Program-made: the position numbers and the translations under genes
In this document: piece by piece, positions 4,937-5,474 of the stretch
Numbering within the stretch: position 1 is the first letter of the stretch
Layout: each line of letters opens with the position of its first letter
Origin: an uncultured bacterium
Lineage (GTDB): Bacteria > Planctomycetota > UBA8108
NCBI GenBank assembly: GCA_913050545.1
Contig: CAJWZY010000168.1
Location: 1 to 5,474, forward strand
Direction of reading: 5' to 3'
DNA length: 5,474 nt
Notes under the pieces: model-generated
Database searches by the model: none
Told to the model about the DNA's origin: nothing
The model's input: the letters and a program-made list of their open reading frames with translations, nothing else

Positions 4937-5474
4937 ATGAGTTTTGATACCCGCCATAAGAGCAAAGTGATTCTGGACGGCGTCGACCGGGCCGGCGCCC
5001 GGTCCATGATGAAGGCGATCGGGTTCAGCGACAGGGACCTCTCCCGGCCCCAGGTCGGGGTCGCCCACTGCTGGATCGGAACCATGCCCTGCAACTTCAA
5101 CCACCGCGAGGTTGCCACGCAGGTCATGGCCGGCGTCCGCGCCGCCGGCGGAACCCCGATCGAGGTCAACACCGTCTCGGTGACCGATGGTATCACGATG
5201 GGAACAGAGGGTATGAAGGGCTCCCTGGTGAGCCGCGACCTGGTGGCCGACTCCGTCGAATTGGTCGCCCGCTCCCATATGTTCGATGCCCTGGTGACCA
5301 TCTCCGGCTGCGACAAGACGATTCCCGCCATGGTCATGGCGATGGCACGGCTCGATATTCCCAGCGTCATGCTCTATGGAGGCTCGATCAACTACGGCGA
5401 GTACAAGGGAAGGCGCCTGACCATCCAGGACACCTTCGAGGCGATCGGCGCCTACAACGCCGGCAAGATCAGCA
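4937..5474 (+). CDS. ilvD: dihydroxy-acid dehydratase, N-terminal part (3' end outside window)
   Basis: The first 179 residues of an IlvD/Edd-family iron-sulfur dehydratase. The family enzyme dehydrates 2,3-dihydroxy-3-methylbutanoate and its methylpentanoate homologue to the 2-keto acids, the third step shared by valine, isoleucine and leucine synthesis, in the cytosol. Visible motifs are VILDGVDRAGARSMMKAIG (11-29), MPCNFNHR (50-57, cluster ligand Cys52), NTVSVTDGITMGTEGMKGSL (78-97, with Asp84 as the expected Mg ligand), and SGCDKTIPAM (123-132, cluster ligand Cys125, Mg ligand Asp126, Lys127 at the usually carbamylated position). The third cluster cysteine lies beyond the window. The start follows an AGGA site at good spacing, and the N-terminus fits the family. 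Sugar-acid dehydratases (Edd and others) share this fold, but the N-terminal motifs favour IlvD. It is divergent from the glycosyltransferase gene and not functionally tied to it. Confidence 0.96.
   Translation, partial: MSFDTRHKSKVILDGVDRAGARSMMKAIGFSDRDLSRPQVGVAHCWIGTMPCNFNHREVATQVMAGVRAAGGTPIEVNTVSVTDGITMGTEGMKGSLVSRDLVADSVELVARSHMFDALVTISGCDKTIPAMVMAMARLDIPSVMLYGGSINYGEYKGRRLTIQDTFEAIGAYNAGKIS

Noticed and set aside
4853..5370. Minus-strand open frames opposite ilvD
   Set aside because: They run antisense to the conserved IlvD N-terminal motifs and have no recognisable domain.

Overview
The window comes from a GC-rich, Gram-negative (diderm) bacterium that makes Kdo-containing lipopolysaccharide. 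The evidence is an LptF/LptG-type LPS export permease and a CMP-Kdo synthetase. A pyrG gene followed by a DUF1844 gene, whose N-terminus contains IIVDEDWKKKAEAEK, reminds me of Planctomycetota-type genomes. That phylum call comes from memory of the families and is tentative; other LPS-bearing phyla are possible.

Layout. Positions 2-415 (+) hold the 3' end of an LptF/LptG permease gene that enters from the left edge. Four genes follow on the minus strand, and in their own reading order they are: a GT4 glycosyltransferase (4693-3614), kdsB (3476-2676), pyrG (2608-950) and a DUF1844 protein (931-425). A 137-bp gap separates the glycosyltransferase from kdsB and carries a plausible sigma70-type promoter. 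kdsB, pyrG and DUF1844 are close enough (67 and 18 bp) to be one transcript. The DUF1844 gene converges on the lpt gene with only 9 bp between stop codons. A 243-bp divergent region (4694-4936) separates the glycosyltransferase from ilvD (+), which runs off the right edge. That region holds a terminator-like hairpin on the ilvD strand.

How the genes fit together. PyrG makes CTP, KdsB spends CTP to activate Kdo, a GT4 enzyme is a plausible envelope-glycan transferase, and LptF/G exports finished LPS, so most of the window is consistent with outer-membrane glycolipid biogenesis. ilvD (branched-chain amino acid synthesis) looks like an unrelated neighbour.

I see no mobile element, CRISPR array, RNA gene or clearly new system. 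The points most worth a second look are the missing first Glu of the EX7E motif in the glycosyltransferase, the possible attenuator and SD-masking hairpins before ilvD, the repeated octamer just upstream of pyrG, and the expanding Gly/Glu/Ala repeats in the DUF1844 protein.
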